Source: Cutaneotrichosporon cavernicola (Eukaryota > Basidiomycota > Tremellomycetes > Trichosporonales > Trichosporonaceae). From it: a stretch of DNA of 64,000 nt. Shown here in pieces: positions 54,085 to 64,000 of the stretch; position 1 is the stretch's first letter; every line of letters starts with the position of its first letter. The notes under the pieces are model-generated. The model saw nothing but the letters and a program-made list of their open reading frames with translations, did not search any database and was not told the DNA's origin. The translations under genes were made by a program, and so were the position numbers. Location of the stretch: contig NC_083398.1 of NCBI RefSeq assembly GCF_030864355.1, positions 310,001 through 374,000 on the forward strand. The letters are read 5' to 3'.

Positions 54085-55321
54085 ATGGCCGTTCCTGCGA
54101 ATCCGGGCGCCCTCTTCGTCAACATCGGGGACGCTGTCCTCGTAGAGGACGTAGATGAGGAGGTGAGTGCCTATTCTGGGATGGTGGGCGCGCCCACGTT
54201 CCTTAGCCCTACCCTCCTCCACCTTCCTTCACCACGGCGCGCAATCGGCCAACGTTTTGATTCCCCGGCGCTCTGGAATGTGTTGTCAAATACACTACAC
54301 GCAGTTGTTAACACCAGATCATGGATCTCTACATTGGCCTCGAGGAGCACACGGGCGGACTTGGGTACCTCGACGGTCGGGCCCCCGAGCTGTCGCTCGT
54401 GCTCGACCTCGTCCCTCCGGCTGTGGAGGTGATGGCCGAGGAGCCGGTGGGGAAGCGACGGATGCGGAGGAAGGAGAAGGCCAAAACCGTTGAGAGTGTG
54501 TCCCTCGACGTCGTTGTCACGCAGGATCCTGGTGCACTACGGGCCCGGAGTGGGGAGACAGGCAGTGTGCTCTGGCGGAGCAGGTGAGCCGCTAATCCCT
54601 GACACCTCAGTCGCACCGAAGCGACCTCCTTCCTTTCGTCTGATGAGCTCTGGCTCGTTTACTCCCAAGCTCACACCAGCTTCCATCTCGCGCGACACAT
54701 CCTTACGCAGCTTCTGTTCCCAACAGCCTCCACGCTCTTGTCTGTCTCCGAGCTCGCTTCCGCTAAGGTCCTCGAGCTTGGAGCGGGGACAGGAGTGCTC
54801 GCATCACTTATCGGTCCTCTTGCCGGGTCGTATATCGCAACGGACCGACGAGAGAATCTCAAGCTCGTGCAGCGGAATGTAGACAACAACGCGTCGGCGG
54901 CCATCAAGATCGCGACCAAGGCTCTCGGCGGAGATCCCCAGCCCGCCATCACAGCTGAGCTGGACTGGGAACAAGTTTCGGCGGCGTGCGCGCGTGCCCG
55001 AACCAAGGGTGAGACGTATGCGCTCCCATCTGGTTCACCAGGTGCGGATGCCGACCTCGTATTGGCCGTCGACTGCATCTACAACGAGCATCTGGTGCAG
55101 CCTCTGGTCGACACGCTCGCAGCAGCGTGTGTCCGCGGCGCTGTTGCCTGGGTTGTGGTCGAGAAGCGTTCTCCTGATGTGGTGAGTGTTGCAAGTAATC
55201 CAGATGTCCCCCTGGTCCAAACACTCGGTTGAGGGGTTGACAGGCTGTGACGCAGGGGATTGCTGCTGCGAGGTTACATCGCTCCAGCCTCGCGTATCGC
55301 AGAATCAACTCGAGAGTTTGA
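54085..55321 (+). CDS. RKM5: RKM5-type protein lysine methyltransferase (307 aa, 4 exons)
   Basis: Spliced as join(54085..54162, 54318..54583, 54680..55181, 55244..55321), 308 codons. The class I SAM-binding fold has motif I LELGAGTGVLASLIG and post-I YIATDRRENL; the family-16 signature is VDCIYNEHLVQPLVDTL. The N-terminal IMDLYIGLEEHTGG and basic KRRMRRKEKAK resemble yeast Rkm5, which monomethylates a ribosomal protein lysine. For intron 2 the 96-nt version is chosen because it puts LWRSSFHLARHIL together as the family requires; an alternative acceptor at 54610 would make a 27-nt intron and insert 23 residues in frame. The last exon (AVTQGIAAAR, ending NSRV) is the least certain part. Confidence 0.82.
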
Positions 55322-57258
55322 ATGCCGCCTTCCTCCTCCAATCTGGCAAAGCGTGACGTCTTGCCTTGCGTCACCTACCGTAGCTTCACTACCGTCTCGC
55401 CTTACACCTCACAACGCCACAGCCAGCATCACACACTGCTCGTCACCCGCAGCTTCAGACGCTGACGGCAGCTGAGGCACTTCCTCGACACTTGGCAGAG
55501 TGACTCTGCGGGGTTCACCATTGTCCGCCTGGGTGACGAGGCCATGGGCCGTTGGGAGGGTGAACGCGGGCGCTGGGTCGGCTGGATCGGGTGGACAAAG
55601 TCGTGACCTCGGCGGCGAGGCTGAATCCAGCGTGGGCCTAGTCATTGTGCTTAACGGCTAATTCGTGGCGCACTAACCAGGTCATGTGTCATGTGGCACT
55701 AGTGTATCGGGGGATGTCACCATTCTCCGTTAATGTTTGTGCTCGACGATCATGTTGAGAGTGACATCAGTCGCAGATACGCATGTCTGTTGGCGTGACT
55801 CTCTTATGGAATGTTCATATCCAGACGCGACCTATGGCAGGAGAAGGCCCTTGATGAGAGGTCCTTCCAGGATCATGAAGGGGGGCCGCGTAGTGTCCTC
55901 GTCGGCCTCTTAGATCATAGATGCCCTCCTCTGTGGTGCCTCTGCGGCTCAACCTTGCTTTTCAAGATCTGAGCGACGTCCTCTGGGCGCATACAGGGGT
56001 GAACCGGGATGATGGCGATATGCTCCCAGGGTCTTCCGGACCTCTTTGTGGCCTGCATGCAGCTGCATGGCCAGGCCGAATGGATGTAAGCCGAGGGTTG
56101 TGGGCTTGTGAGACAATATGAGTAGCTTGTGAGGTCAGAGGGAGCAGGAAAGGGGAAGGGGGGTGACGCGGGTCGGACGACATGCCGGAACAGCTTTGGT
56201 GTGTAGAGGAACTTGAGCAGCCATTCAAGCCAGGGTTCTGACTAGGAGGTAGGTTTGAAGACTGATGAATAGAATGAGGGTGACCATAGAACAAGGCATT
56301 AGGGGAGAAGGTCAAGTTGAGAGTGTCAGGGTATGTGTAGGGGTCAGGGGTTGTAGCTCGAATTTTTAGGGTACATGCACCAAACATTCGTCCGTGAGTC
56401 GTGCCCCATTCGCTGTTCAGGACTGAATCGCAAAAGGTGCCTTAGTACCGTCCCCGGTCACCGCGCGCGTCCTACCATTCAATATGGGTACACAAGACAA
56501 GTACATTAGGAGCCATGACTAGTTAGTTGACATCGGTCCTCTGATCCTCTGCTCACCTTCCCTCTGCGCCTAGACTCGTTAGTGAATGGGATTTCAATAA
56601 GCAGTAGCAGTAGCTCTGTAACCGCCTCGTATCCGTCTCGCCATCTCTCTCACACCCTCCCTCACCATCATTCATTCATCCCTCTCCCACCATCCTATCT
56701 TCGACATCCTCTCAATCCTTCATCCTGCAGTGCATCCCTCCACCTTCCCTGCACTTCCCTCGTCGCTCTTTACTCTTTCCTCTTCCTCACATTCATCCAG
56801 CCATCACGGCCCCCTTGGCTCACACCCCACCTCTTTCTGCCTTCTTCTCTTCTTCCCCGCCTCCCCGCACTAAAGCACAAACCTCCTCTACTAAGCACCA
56901 ACCTTCAAGTCTGGTTTAGGTTACACGTCTTTATTCTCGACCATCTTCACCTCTGTTTGATTTCTCTCTTACCCCCCCCCCCCCCAAGGTGAGTAGCCAT
57001 TGCTATCTTAAACCTCAACCTTCCTCTTCCCATGGATGGCACTCTGCCCACCCAGCGGTCACCTGACCCCGGTGTCCGGTCGTCACGGAAAGCGTGGTGG
57101 TCGCGATGAAGATATGGGTGATGGTGGCATGACCCCTCTTTCTCTACCCCTTTGTCTGTGCTGACCAACGCCTCATTGTCTCGTCCTACGTCCCCTTGCC
57201 ATTCTTTCCTCCATCAATCTCTCTATCCACTCTTTTCTCCCTTACAGTCATCGCAACC
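55322..57258. other. Intergenic 1.9 kb with C14 tract
   Basis: No gene supported. From about 56620 to 57258 the plus strand is strongly pyrimidine-rich, with a C14 run at 56972-56985 followed by AAGGTGAGT, which could be a 5' UTR intron donor (GTGAGT at 56989) spliced to the CTTACAG at 57241-57247 just before the next ATG. Confidence 0.45.
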
Positions 57259-58610
57259 ATGTCGACCGCAGCCGTTGGCCCTCCCGCGCCCGCCCCCACC
57301 ACCGCCCCCGAGCCGTCGACCCCTCGCCCTGAGCCCACCTCGGAGAAGCCTGATCCCACTCCCACTCCCAGCAACCCTCCTCCCCAGCCGAGCAGCAACC
57401 CTCCTCCACCCTCGACCTCGACCACCACCCAGGAGACGCCTGCGCCGCCTCCCCCATCCTCGAGCTCAGAGACTTCCACGTCCACCACTGAGGCGCCCAC
57501 GACGTCGGCGTTGCCAACCCCGAGCACATCGTCGACCATTGAACAATCGTCTGTTGTGGTGATGACCAGCACCGGATCGTCATCTTCGTCAGCTATTGCG
57601 GAGGTTTCTTCTCGCTCCGAGTCGTCGACCTCGACCTACACTCAGATCAAAACCGTCAACCAGAGCGGTCCGGCCCTTAACACCTCAGGCCGCACCAGCG
57701 CGTCAGCTGGTGCGGGTAATGCTGGGAGCAGCTCCAGCTCGGGCCTTTCTGGCGGTGCAGTGAGTTAACAGGCAGCGCTGAGCGTGTTTCAGAGCAATCC
57801 CACTGACCCCTCGCAGATTGCTGGCATTGTCATCGGCGTTCTTGCTGGTATTGGTCTGATCGCCTTCCTCGCGACGGGCTACATGCGTCGCCGCTCGCGC
57901 GCGCGCCGCACCGCCAACCGCTCGTCCATGTTCGAGCCCTGGCAGACGGCTGTCGCGACCGAGGATCCTGGTTACGAGAAGTCGTACCCCATGGACACCC
58001 AGCCCGCGTTCCCTCCTGGCGGTGACCAGTTCGACCCCAACTATGGTTACCAGCAGGGCCAGGCCGGTTTCCAGCAGTACCCCGACGCGTACGGCCAGTA
58101 CCCCAACCAAGGCCAGTTCGCTCCTGGTTACCCTGAGGGTGCTGGTGTCGGTGTGCCCGTTGGTGGCAGCATGGCCGGTGCTTCTGTCGATGCGTACGGT
58201 GCCCAGCAGGGCTTCGACGCCTCCACTTCGCCCGGGCAAAACCCCGCCGACGCTCCCAACCCCATGTCCCCCCCTGCTTCATCTACTGGCCACAACGGCG
58301 CGATTGCCGCAGCTGGTGTCGCTGGCGCCGCGGGCGTCGCTGGTGCTGCCGCTGCTGCGGGCTCGAACGCTCCCGAGGGCCTCCACGACGGAATGATGGT
58401 CCGAGTCAAGGTCGGCTTTGTGCGCTCCCTCGAAGACGAACTTGGTAAGTTTCTGGACTTCTGGTTTCAACCGTACTGACAGCAGCTATCACGCAGGGCC
58501 AGCAGCTCTACCTGCACACGACCTACGACGACGGTTGGTGCCTGTGCGAGGACGACGCGCACAACCGCGGCGTCGTTCCCGTCAGCTGCCTCGAGCCCTG
58601 GACGCAGTGA
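57259..58610 (+). CDS. Single-pass membrane protein with cytoplasmic SH3 domain (417 aa, 3 exons)
   Basis: Spliced as join(57259..57759, 57817..58444, 58486..58610), 418 codons. Residues 1-165 are almost only Pro, Ser, Thr and Glu (mucin-like, probably O-mannosylated). One membrane helix follows (IAGIVIGVLAGIGLIAFLA) with stop-transfer RRRSRARR. The cytoplasmic part is Gln/Gly/Tyr/Pro-rich (QGQAGFQQYPDAYGQYP), and the C-terminus is an SH3 fold: MVRVKVGFVRSLEDEL, QGQQLYLHTTYDDGWCLCE, and RGVVPVSCLEP. There is no classical signal peptide, so the helix may act as a type III anchor. Wall-sensor or polarity scaffolding is inferred from fungal proteins of like layout. The acceptor at 58485 is chosen because it preserves AITQGQQLYL. 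Confidence 0.87.
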
Positions 58611-59089
58611 GCGTGCAGCTTGTGCCAAAAGGCGCGAGCTGTGCGCACGCCCGAGCCCCAAACCAAGTAGATGCATGTGTAGACTCGACACCCGCACATG
58701 TGAGTCGTGTACCCGACCCTGCCTGGGCGGGCAGCGTGCACTGGTGCGCATGCCGGCAGGTGGATCCTGCTGTCGCCTTGTCAATGGACACTCCTTTAGG
58801 TATATTGTTTGGATGTATGGTTGTTGCTTTGCGGGGTTAGTGAGGATGTGGTTCAGCAAGGGTGGTGAACCGTAAGCATGCAGGAAGTGAGCTCGGGAGC
58901 GCAATGCGCATACGAAGACACTCGGCAGAGTCTAGAAAGAAAGCGCTTGCAACCATCCGCATTTGCATCCGGAATGAGCTCCGCACATTGAGAGAAGCAA
59001 AGGTGATTGAGGTGACGCGACACGCGCACTGTACCTGGCAACCACCTCCACCTCATCACTCAACTTGAGACACCGTTCTCAAAAACACA
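58611..59089. other. Spacer before TSC10
   Basis: About 480 bp; 3' UTR of the SH3 gene and promoter of TSC10. No gene or repeat recognised. Confidence 0.4.
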
Positions 59090-60619
59090 ATGATCACCAT
59101 AGTGGCCGCTGTTGTCGCCGTCCTCGCCAGCATCCTCATGTTTGGATTCGGGAAGAAACGCTTCGATCCCGCGGGACAGGTGGGTTGGAGTTGAAGGAAG
59201 CATGGGGGAAAGGGGGTTGGGCGAGGCGCCGCATTGCAAAGGTGCAAAGGTGCCTACGTGCAAGAGGAGGGAGGGCGTCAGCTTGAGCAGATCTTCGCAA
59301 CCCTCCAATGCCACTCATTCACTCTGCACACCCATAATCTTGCTTGGTCCATGCCCTTAGCTCTTAGCTGAAGCGGTTCTCGCGCTAGCTGACACCAGTT
59401 CTGCTACATTCCCGGCGGTTCTGCAGGTCTTGGCAAGTCACTCGCGGCTGAACTTGTTCGTCGCGGGGCGCATGTCGTGATCGTTGCCCGAGGGGCCCAG
59501 CGCGCTGGCGAGACGGTTGCGGAGCTCAAGGTGAGTGGCGTCGTGCGATTATGGGCTGCAAGGCGTTCGAGCTCGTTCGTTTCGCCTCGATTCTGATCTA
59601 CTGATCCACCTTCCTTTCCCCCTATCTCTCATCTCATCTCTCACGCTCCTTCTTTTTTCCCATCTCACATCCCACCGCTCACGCTGCCAGACCCTCGCCA
59701 AGCCCGACCAGAAGATCCTCTTCGTCACTGCCGACCTATCTGATCAAGTCTCGTCTGCACGTGCGCTGGACGAGGCGGCTGCGTCGTTCGATGGCCGCGC
59801 GCCGGACCATGTCTTCCTATGTGCGGGCATGTCGCGGCCCATGCTCTTCATTGACACGACGACCGAGGACCTCAAGGCTGTGAGTTCAAGGGGGGATGGG
59901 CTGACAGCAGAACTTTGACGGTGTTTACTGGGTGTCGGCGTGGACTGCGCATGTGAGCTGCCCGTGTTTCCTGTATCTGACTTCAGGCGGTGGTCCAGAT
60001 GATGGTCAAGCAGAAGGTGCAGGGGACGCTTACCTTCGTGTCGTCCTTCCTCGGATACACCACGTTCGCCGGGTACTCGACATACACGCCCGCCAAGTTT
60101 GCGCTGCGCGGTGAGTCCAGATACGCAGAGCAAAGCCAGCTTCCATCACCGCCTGAACGCGAGCTGACAACAGGCCTCGCTGACACACTCCGAAACGAGC
60201 TCCTCCTCTTCGGCATCAAGGTGCACCTGTATATGCCCGCGGGGATGCTCTCGCCTGGCTACGAGGAGGAAAACAAGACCAAGCCCAAGGTCACGCAGAA
60301 GATTGAGGAGGGCGACAATCCCATCTCGTGTGAAGCCGCCGCCGCCATCCTCGTCAAAGGCCTCGAGCGCGGCAACTACCAGATCACAAACGACTTTGTC
60401 ACTGACCTGGTTCGCGTGAGCGCCAAGGGTGCTGTCCCAAGTAACGGGCCGCTCGATGTTGTCTACAGCATCATTTCAGCTGTAAGTGCGCTTCCGAGCC
60501 TGCTGCTGAGCTGACTGCAGATCGGCCTGCCCGTCTGGCGCATGATGACGGACAGCCAGGTCCGCGCGTCGAGCAAGCAGGTCGACGCCGACCTGCAGGC
60601 GCGTGGCTTCTACGCTTAG
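59090..60619 (+). CDS. TSC10: 3-ketodihydrosphingosine reductase (327 aa, 7 exons)
   Basis: Spliced as join(59090..59179, 59399..59530, 59691..59879, 59911..59952, 59987..60110, 60174..60481, 60521..60619), 328 codons. An N-terminal membrane anchor (MITIVAAVVAVLASILMFGF) leads into a short-chain dehydrogenase. The cofactor loop is GGSAGLGKSLA (residues 36-46), LCAGMSRP is the NAG-like motif, and the catalytic pair is Tyr184-x3-Lys188 (YTPAK) after FVSSFLGYTTFAGYS. It reduces 3-ketosphinganine to dihydrosphingosine with NADPH at the ER, the second step of sphingolipid synthesis. Introns range from 31 to 219 nt; the 42-nt exon 4 (FDGVYWVSAWTAH) lies between introns of 31 and 34 nt. It ends 83 bp from the convergent ATG44. 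Confidence 0.94.
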
Positions 60620-60702
60620 GTATAGAGGTTATATTGTGGATACATCTAGGCGTGTGTGAGACGTAAGACCCGGGAGTGTCGTGAGGAACGTCGCAGTACT
60701 GT

Positions 60703-61343
60703 CTACTCGGTCTTCTTGAAGTAGGACGACGTGACGGCCTGCCCGATGACGAGGTTGAAGACGGTCTCGCCGGCCGAGAGATAGCCGTCCGCGATGGAGC
60801 GGACCGACGACTCGGGGATCTGGGTGGTGTCCGGGCTGTATGAGTGAAGGGAGGCGGAGCGAGCGGATGGGTAAAGAATGGAGGAGTAGAGCAGATGGAA
60901 TGGAGAGGTTCCGACGCAGATGTCGTGTGTCGCAGAGAATAGTGGCGTGCGTATCGTGCGGGAGAGTTTGCAAGGTGGTCCGAGCGTGGTGCGAGCGGGC
61001 AAACATTCGCGAGCGGTGGTTGGGAAGGTGGATGCGGTGCAGCAGATGAAAGCGGTCGTATAGACGATGCAAGTGGGATAAGAGAGCGTCAGCGCGTCTG
61101 GCAAAACAACAAGAATAACAAGATTGCACACCCGCGTGACAGCCAGCCGCCACCGATGAGCACGGCCCAGCACCTCCCCGCGCTACCACGCTACAGCTCC
61201 ACGCGCGCCCGTCTACGTGTCCGCAACCTGCCCAACCACGCCGAGCTCGGCACTCACGCAAACCCAGTCGTCTTCTTGACGCCCGCGAGGACGGCCGAGA
61301 TGGCAATCGCGTCAAAGCCGAAGTGGAACAGGCGGCCGAGCAT
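60703..61343 (-). CDS. ATG44: Mitofissin ATG44/MDI1 (DUF1748), 72 aa, 2 exons
   Basis: Spliced as complement(join(60703..60835, 61258..61343)), 73 codons. The first exon codes MLGRLFHFGFDAIAISA and VLAGVKKTTGF; the second ESSVRSIADGYLSAGETVF and QAVTSSYFKKTE. Length, the MxGxxxHFxFDAxxxSxxLAGxKxxTG start and the SSYF end match the DUF1748 family, whose yeast members (Atg44/Mdi1) are small intermembrane-space proteins that fragment mitochondria for mitophagy and division. The intron is 422 nt, by far the longest in the window, with GTGAGT donor and CATACAG acceptor. Without splicing no usable protein is made, which explains why the gene is easily missed. Confidence 0.9.
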
Positions 61344-61792
61344 GATAACGTATGGCGCAGATGGATAGTTTTGATGGGCGAGCGAGAGCAACAACGAATG
61401 CGGGCCAAGGCGAAGGCGAAGGCGAAGAGGGAGACCGAGACCGAGACCAAATACCAAAGACTCAAGATGAATGTAAAGAGGAAATCGGCCGGACTGATCC
61501 GCGCCGGCGCGTCAAGCCGGCATCTGTGGGCGTGGGTGTCGATCATCGCGTGGCATGGCATGCATGTAAACGGACATGTCTGATCTCCGTCATTTGATGT
61601 AGCCGACCGTGGCGATAGGAACCGAGACAAGACCAGACGTCATGGTGTGCTTTGCGGTGTTTGTGCTTGTGCGACGCCACTATCAACCGCCAACACCGCC
61701 TCTTGAACATCAAAGCCGCTCCACCATCACCATCTTCATCTCCATCTCCATCTCCGACGCCACCTTTCCTTCCTTTCCCCATCTCTTCCACA
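61344..61792. promoter_or_regulatory. Divergent promoter of ATG44 and the proline-rich gene
   Basis: About 450 bp between divergent starts; no gene. A GGCGAAGGCGAAGGCGAAG-type hexamer run (61403-61425) reads CCTTCG on the minus strand, in the ATG44 leader. Before 61793 the plus strand has repeated CATCTC units. Confidence 0.45.
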
Positions 61793-63262
61793 ATGAAACT
61801 CGACGCGCGCCAACTCGTGGCGCGTATCCTGCCCCGCCGGGAGGAGGAGCCACCGCCACCATACTCCCCCCGCGACCCATACCTGCCTCCCCCCTCTTCC
61901 AACCCGTCCAATCAGTCGGGGCTCCCAATCACGCGCTCCATCTCCCCTCGTCCGCTGCCAACACCTCCGGCGCAGAATCCGCAGCGCGCCGTCTCAGCTC
62001 CCCGCCCCCATTCCGGATACCAATACCCACCCCTCTCCGCAGTCACGACGCATGCCCCACCTCTGCCAAGCCCTCTCACTCCCTCAACTCCCCCAACGCA
62101 CACCTCTCGTTCCTCCGCCCCTCAACCTCCCTCCGCCTACCAACCACCCGGCCCACGCGCACCCCGACCCTCCGTCTCCGTCCCCGTCCCCACCCGCCGA
62201 TCGCCACCACCCCCATCGCCAGCATATACCCCTCCCTGCCGGACCCATGGCCCCGCTTCATTCAGCACTCTGCCAGTAGCACTGGTCCATCGCGTTCTCA
62301 TGCTCGCTCTCGATCCGTCTGCCACGCCCGACGCATGGGCTTGGGATATGGAGATGGAGGGCGTGCGCAGGTTGCACTGGCTGTTTCGCGATCTCCGGGC
62401 CGTTGATAGGCGGTTCTACCTCAGTGAGTGTCTTCTTGGCAGGAAGTGAGGATCTTCTTGGCAGGAAGTGAGGACGAGGACCAAGCTCCTCGACCAGTTC
62501 CTGATTCTGGCTCTTACTTGGCTACCTCTCGGCCACTTGCCATTCTATAGTAACCCCCTACCCCACTCTGCTCGGCTCGCTCTGAGCAGTCGCCCGCTGG
62601 CGCGGCCCGCACACCTCACCCCTCACTCCGGTCGTCACTCGCCTCCCTAGCGCCCCTGGTCGCAGCTAACCCCAGTCGCAACCTCGATCCTTCGCGACCG
62701 CCTCCTCCCGACCTACACCTCTCTCCTCCAAGTCCCCTCCTCCTCCCCCCTCCCTCCTCCCGGGACGGACAGCACCAACCAGCCCATATTCGCCGCGCGC
62801 TCTCGCGAAGCAGCCGTATTGGACCGCTTCGTTGCCATGCGCCTCGGGGAGGACCTGCGCCGCCTCGAGAGCACGCTGTCTGAGGACTCTGGGGAGGAGG
62901 AGGTGCTCTTCTCTCGCCTCCAGCCCGCCGCGAGGGTTGAAGACCTCCTCCTCCGCCTCCCGCGGCATCTCATTGCCCCTCCTCCCGTTGATGGCAAATG
63001 TGTTGGCGAACTGAGGCAGGCTCTACCCCTCGCCCACGCTCATGTTGCGGTCACGCTGTCACCGCTTTGGGCGCAGTTGTGGCTCAGCTACTCACCAGTT
63101 AATGTCCCTAATACGAAAGGTGGGCGGGCCGGCCGTAGTCTTGTCGTCGAAGTGCGGAAGGAGAAGAACCCCGAGAACATCGTTAGGGCGTTTGGACAGG
63201 CCCTCGAGTGGCTCCATAACGGCCAGATTGGATGGGGATGGAGTTTCCGCTCCAGCACCTAG
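61793..63262 (+). CDS. Unrecognised proline-rich protein (405 aa, 2 exons)
   Basis: Spliced as join(61793..62423, 62676..63262), 406 codons. Residues 1-150 are Pro/Ser-rich and disordered (EEEPPPPYSPRDPYLPPP contains a PPPY motif, a possible WW-domain ligand). From about 150 a folded part starts: PVALVHRVLMLALDPSATP, GVRRLHWLFRDLRAVDRRFYL, TSILRDRLLPTYTSLLQ, and after an acidic patch LLLRLPRHLIAPPPVDGK, HVAVTLSPLWAQLWLSYS, and NIVRAFGQALEWLHNGQ. The LVHRVL/LRAVDRRFYL layout recalls F-box-type helices, but no family can be named. The 252-nt intron contains a 22-bp tandem duplication. It converges on the cyclin gene 55 bp away. Confidence 0.72.
62431..62474. repeat. 22-bp perfect tandem duplication in an intron
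   Basis: TCTTCTTGGCAGGAAGTGAG plus GA occurs at 62431-62452 and again at 62453-62474. Each copy contains a CTTGGCAG acceptor-like end, so both could serve as cryptic 3' splice sites just after the donor at 62424. Confidence 0.9.
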
Positions 63263-63317
63263 CACTTAAATGTAGATGTGTTATTTATGATTATCTGTAG
63301 CTACAATGTATATATGT

Positions 63318-64000
63318 CTAGCTCCTTGCCTCCTCGACCCACTTGCGCACGGCCTTGCGGCTCTCAGCCAAAACCCATGCGCGGCGCCATCGGTCCTCCC
63401 GTGCCCTCTTGCCGTCTCGCCCTTCTGAGGCCTGGTCGAACTCCTGCGGCCCACAGCCCCAGTCGCGCCATAATTGTACGATGGTTGCGCAGACTGGAGC
63501 GACGTCGTCCCATATCACGTCGAAGAGGAGGTACCACCCTTCTGGGAGGGCAAGGTGGCGCAAGCGAGTAGCCAGGGTGATGCTTGCGACAGCGAGGACG
63601 TGGGTCGGGTGTTGGGCGTAGAGGGGTGTGAGGAGGCTGGGGTTAGTGACGTGCGCGGAAGATGAGCCCAGCTAAATGCTACAGCACATAGAAGGCCCTA
63701 TGGGATCTGGCTAAGACTGCTAACACTCACGCATCGTTCAAGATTGACCAACATAGCTGCGCGACGCCGTCGTCGAACACAAGATCGAGGATCTTGAGGT
63801 AGTTGATCACATGCGAGTACGGCAAGTCGACCTGACGTGAGCGGGTGTCGCACAACAGAAGATACCCACCTGCATGTTGAACCCAAGGCGCTTGAGCACC
63901 TGTAGCTCGTTGTACTGGATCGCCTCCTTCCCTGAGGTCAGCACTCCTTGATGGGAAGAGCGAATGTCGCGATCTGAGCCGGAGTACTCACACTCCCAGA
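63318..64000 (-). CDS. Cyclin (L/K/T-type), 3' part only
   Basis: Partial: complement(join(63318..63636, 63731..63831, 63870..63931, 63992..>64000)); the 5' part lies beyond the window. The reading is WEWKEAIQYNELQVLKRLGF, VDLPYSHVINYLKILDL, WSILNDALLTPLYAQHPTHVLA, SITLATRLRHLALPEGW and VCATIVQLWRDWG. This is the end of the first cyclin box and most of the second, in the style of transcription-associated cyclins (LGF..LP/HP..YI.YL, LNDSL.T.LC, A.I.LA.R). Such cyclins pair with a CDK that phosphorylates RNA polymerase II or splicing factors. The C-terminus is short and basic (SRKAVRKWVEEARS). The exact subtype cannot be set without the N-terminal half. Confidence 0.82.

Noticed and set aside
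1..64000. CRISPR array, transposon with terminal repeats, or prophage
   Set aside because: No regularly spaced direct repeats, no transposase or integrase motif and no terminal inverted repeats with target duplications were seen; gene structure is eukaryotic throughout.

Overview
The window is nuclear DNA of a GC-rich, intron-dense basidiomycete yeast. Coding features point to Tremellomycetes, most likely a Trichosporonales-type genome: genes carry many very short introns (often 31-41 nt) ending in CTGAC or CTAAC a few bases before the 3' AG, genes are packed head-to-tail or convergent with gaps under 100 bp, and conserved proteins read as fungal orthologues. Family placement is inferred from protein content and intron style; no marker gene was searched.

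Layout. 0-11 kb: tRNA-Thr(AGU), an F-box-like lineage protein, tRNA-Gly(UCC) with a tiny intron, then a phosphate-acquisition pair, a secreted alkaline phosphatase (minus) and a PHO89-type phosphate symporter (plus). The two are divergent across a 2.15-kb spacer holding seven CACGTG/CACGTT boxes. 11-25 kb: a small secreted SH3-like protein, SWI1 (ARID subunit of SWI/SNF), a Yap1-type bZIP regulator and cytosolic isoleucyl-tRNA synthetase. 25-36 kb: an AIR1/2-type zinc-knuckle protein (TRAMP RNA surveillance), a decayed gene, COX11, a single-pass surface protein cut short by an in-frame UAG, and OST1 (ribophorin I). 36-45 kb: a secreted aspartic protease with a Ser-rich tail, a Gln/Tyr-rich glycine-zipper coiled-coil protein, a ten-exon prolyl aminopeptidase-like hydrolase and a PIN-domain nuclease-like protein.

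45-53 kb is the accessory part. It holds two more F-box-like paralogues and a same-strand array of three unrecognised proteins (two intact, one eroded), with 8-bp and 5-bp tandem repeats and a C19 tract. 54-64 kb: an RKM5-type methyltransferase, a membrane protein with a cytoplasmic SH3 domain, 3-ketodihydrosphingosine reductase (TSC10), a 72-aa mitofissin (ATG44/DUF1748), an unrecognised proline-rich protein, and a cyclin that runs off the right end.

Exon joins were read by eye. Each was accepted only if the splice sites were GT..AG, phase was kept, the total was a multiple of three and family motifs were restored. All coding genes given here satisfy the arithmetic. Weak points (last RKM5 exon, start of the 46.9-kb gene, pre-pro region of the protease, unspliced middle of the 52-kb gene) are marked in the entries. 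Starts are at ATG throughout.
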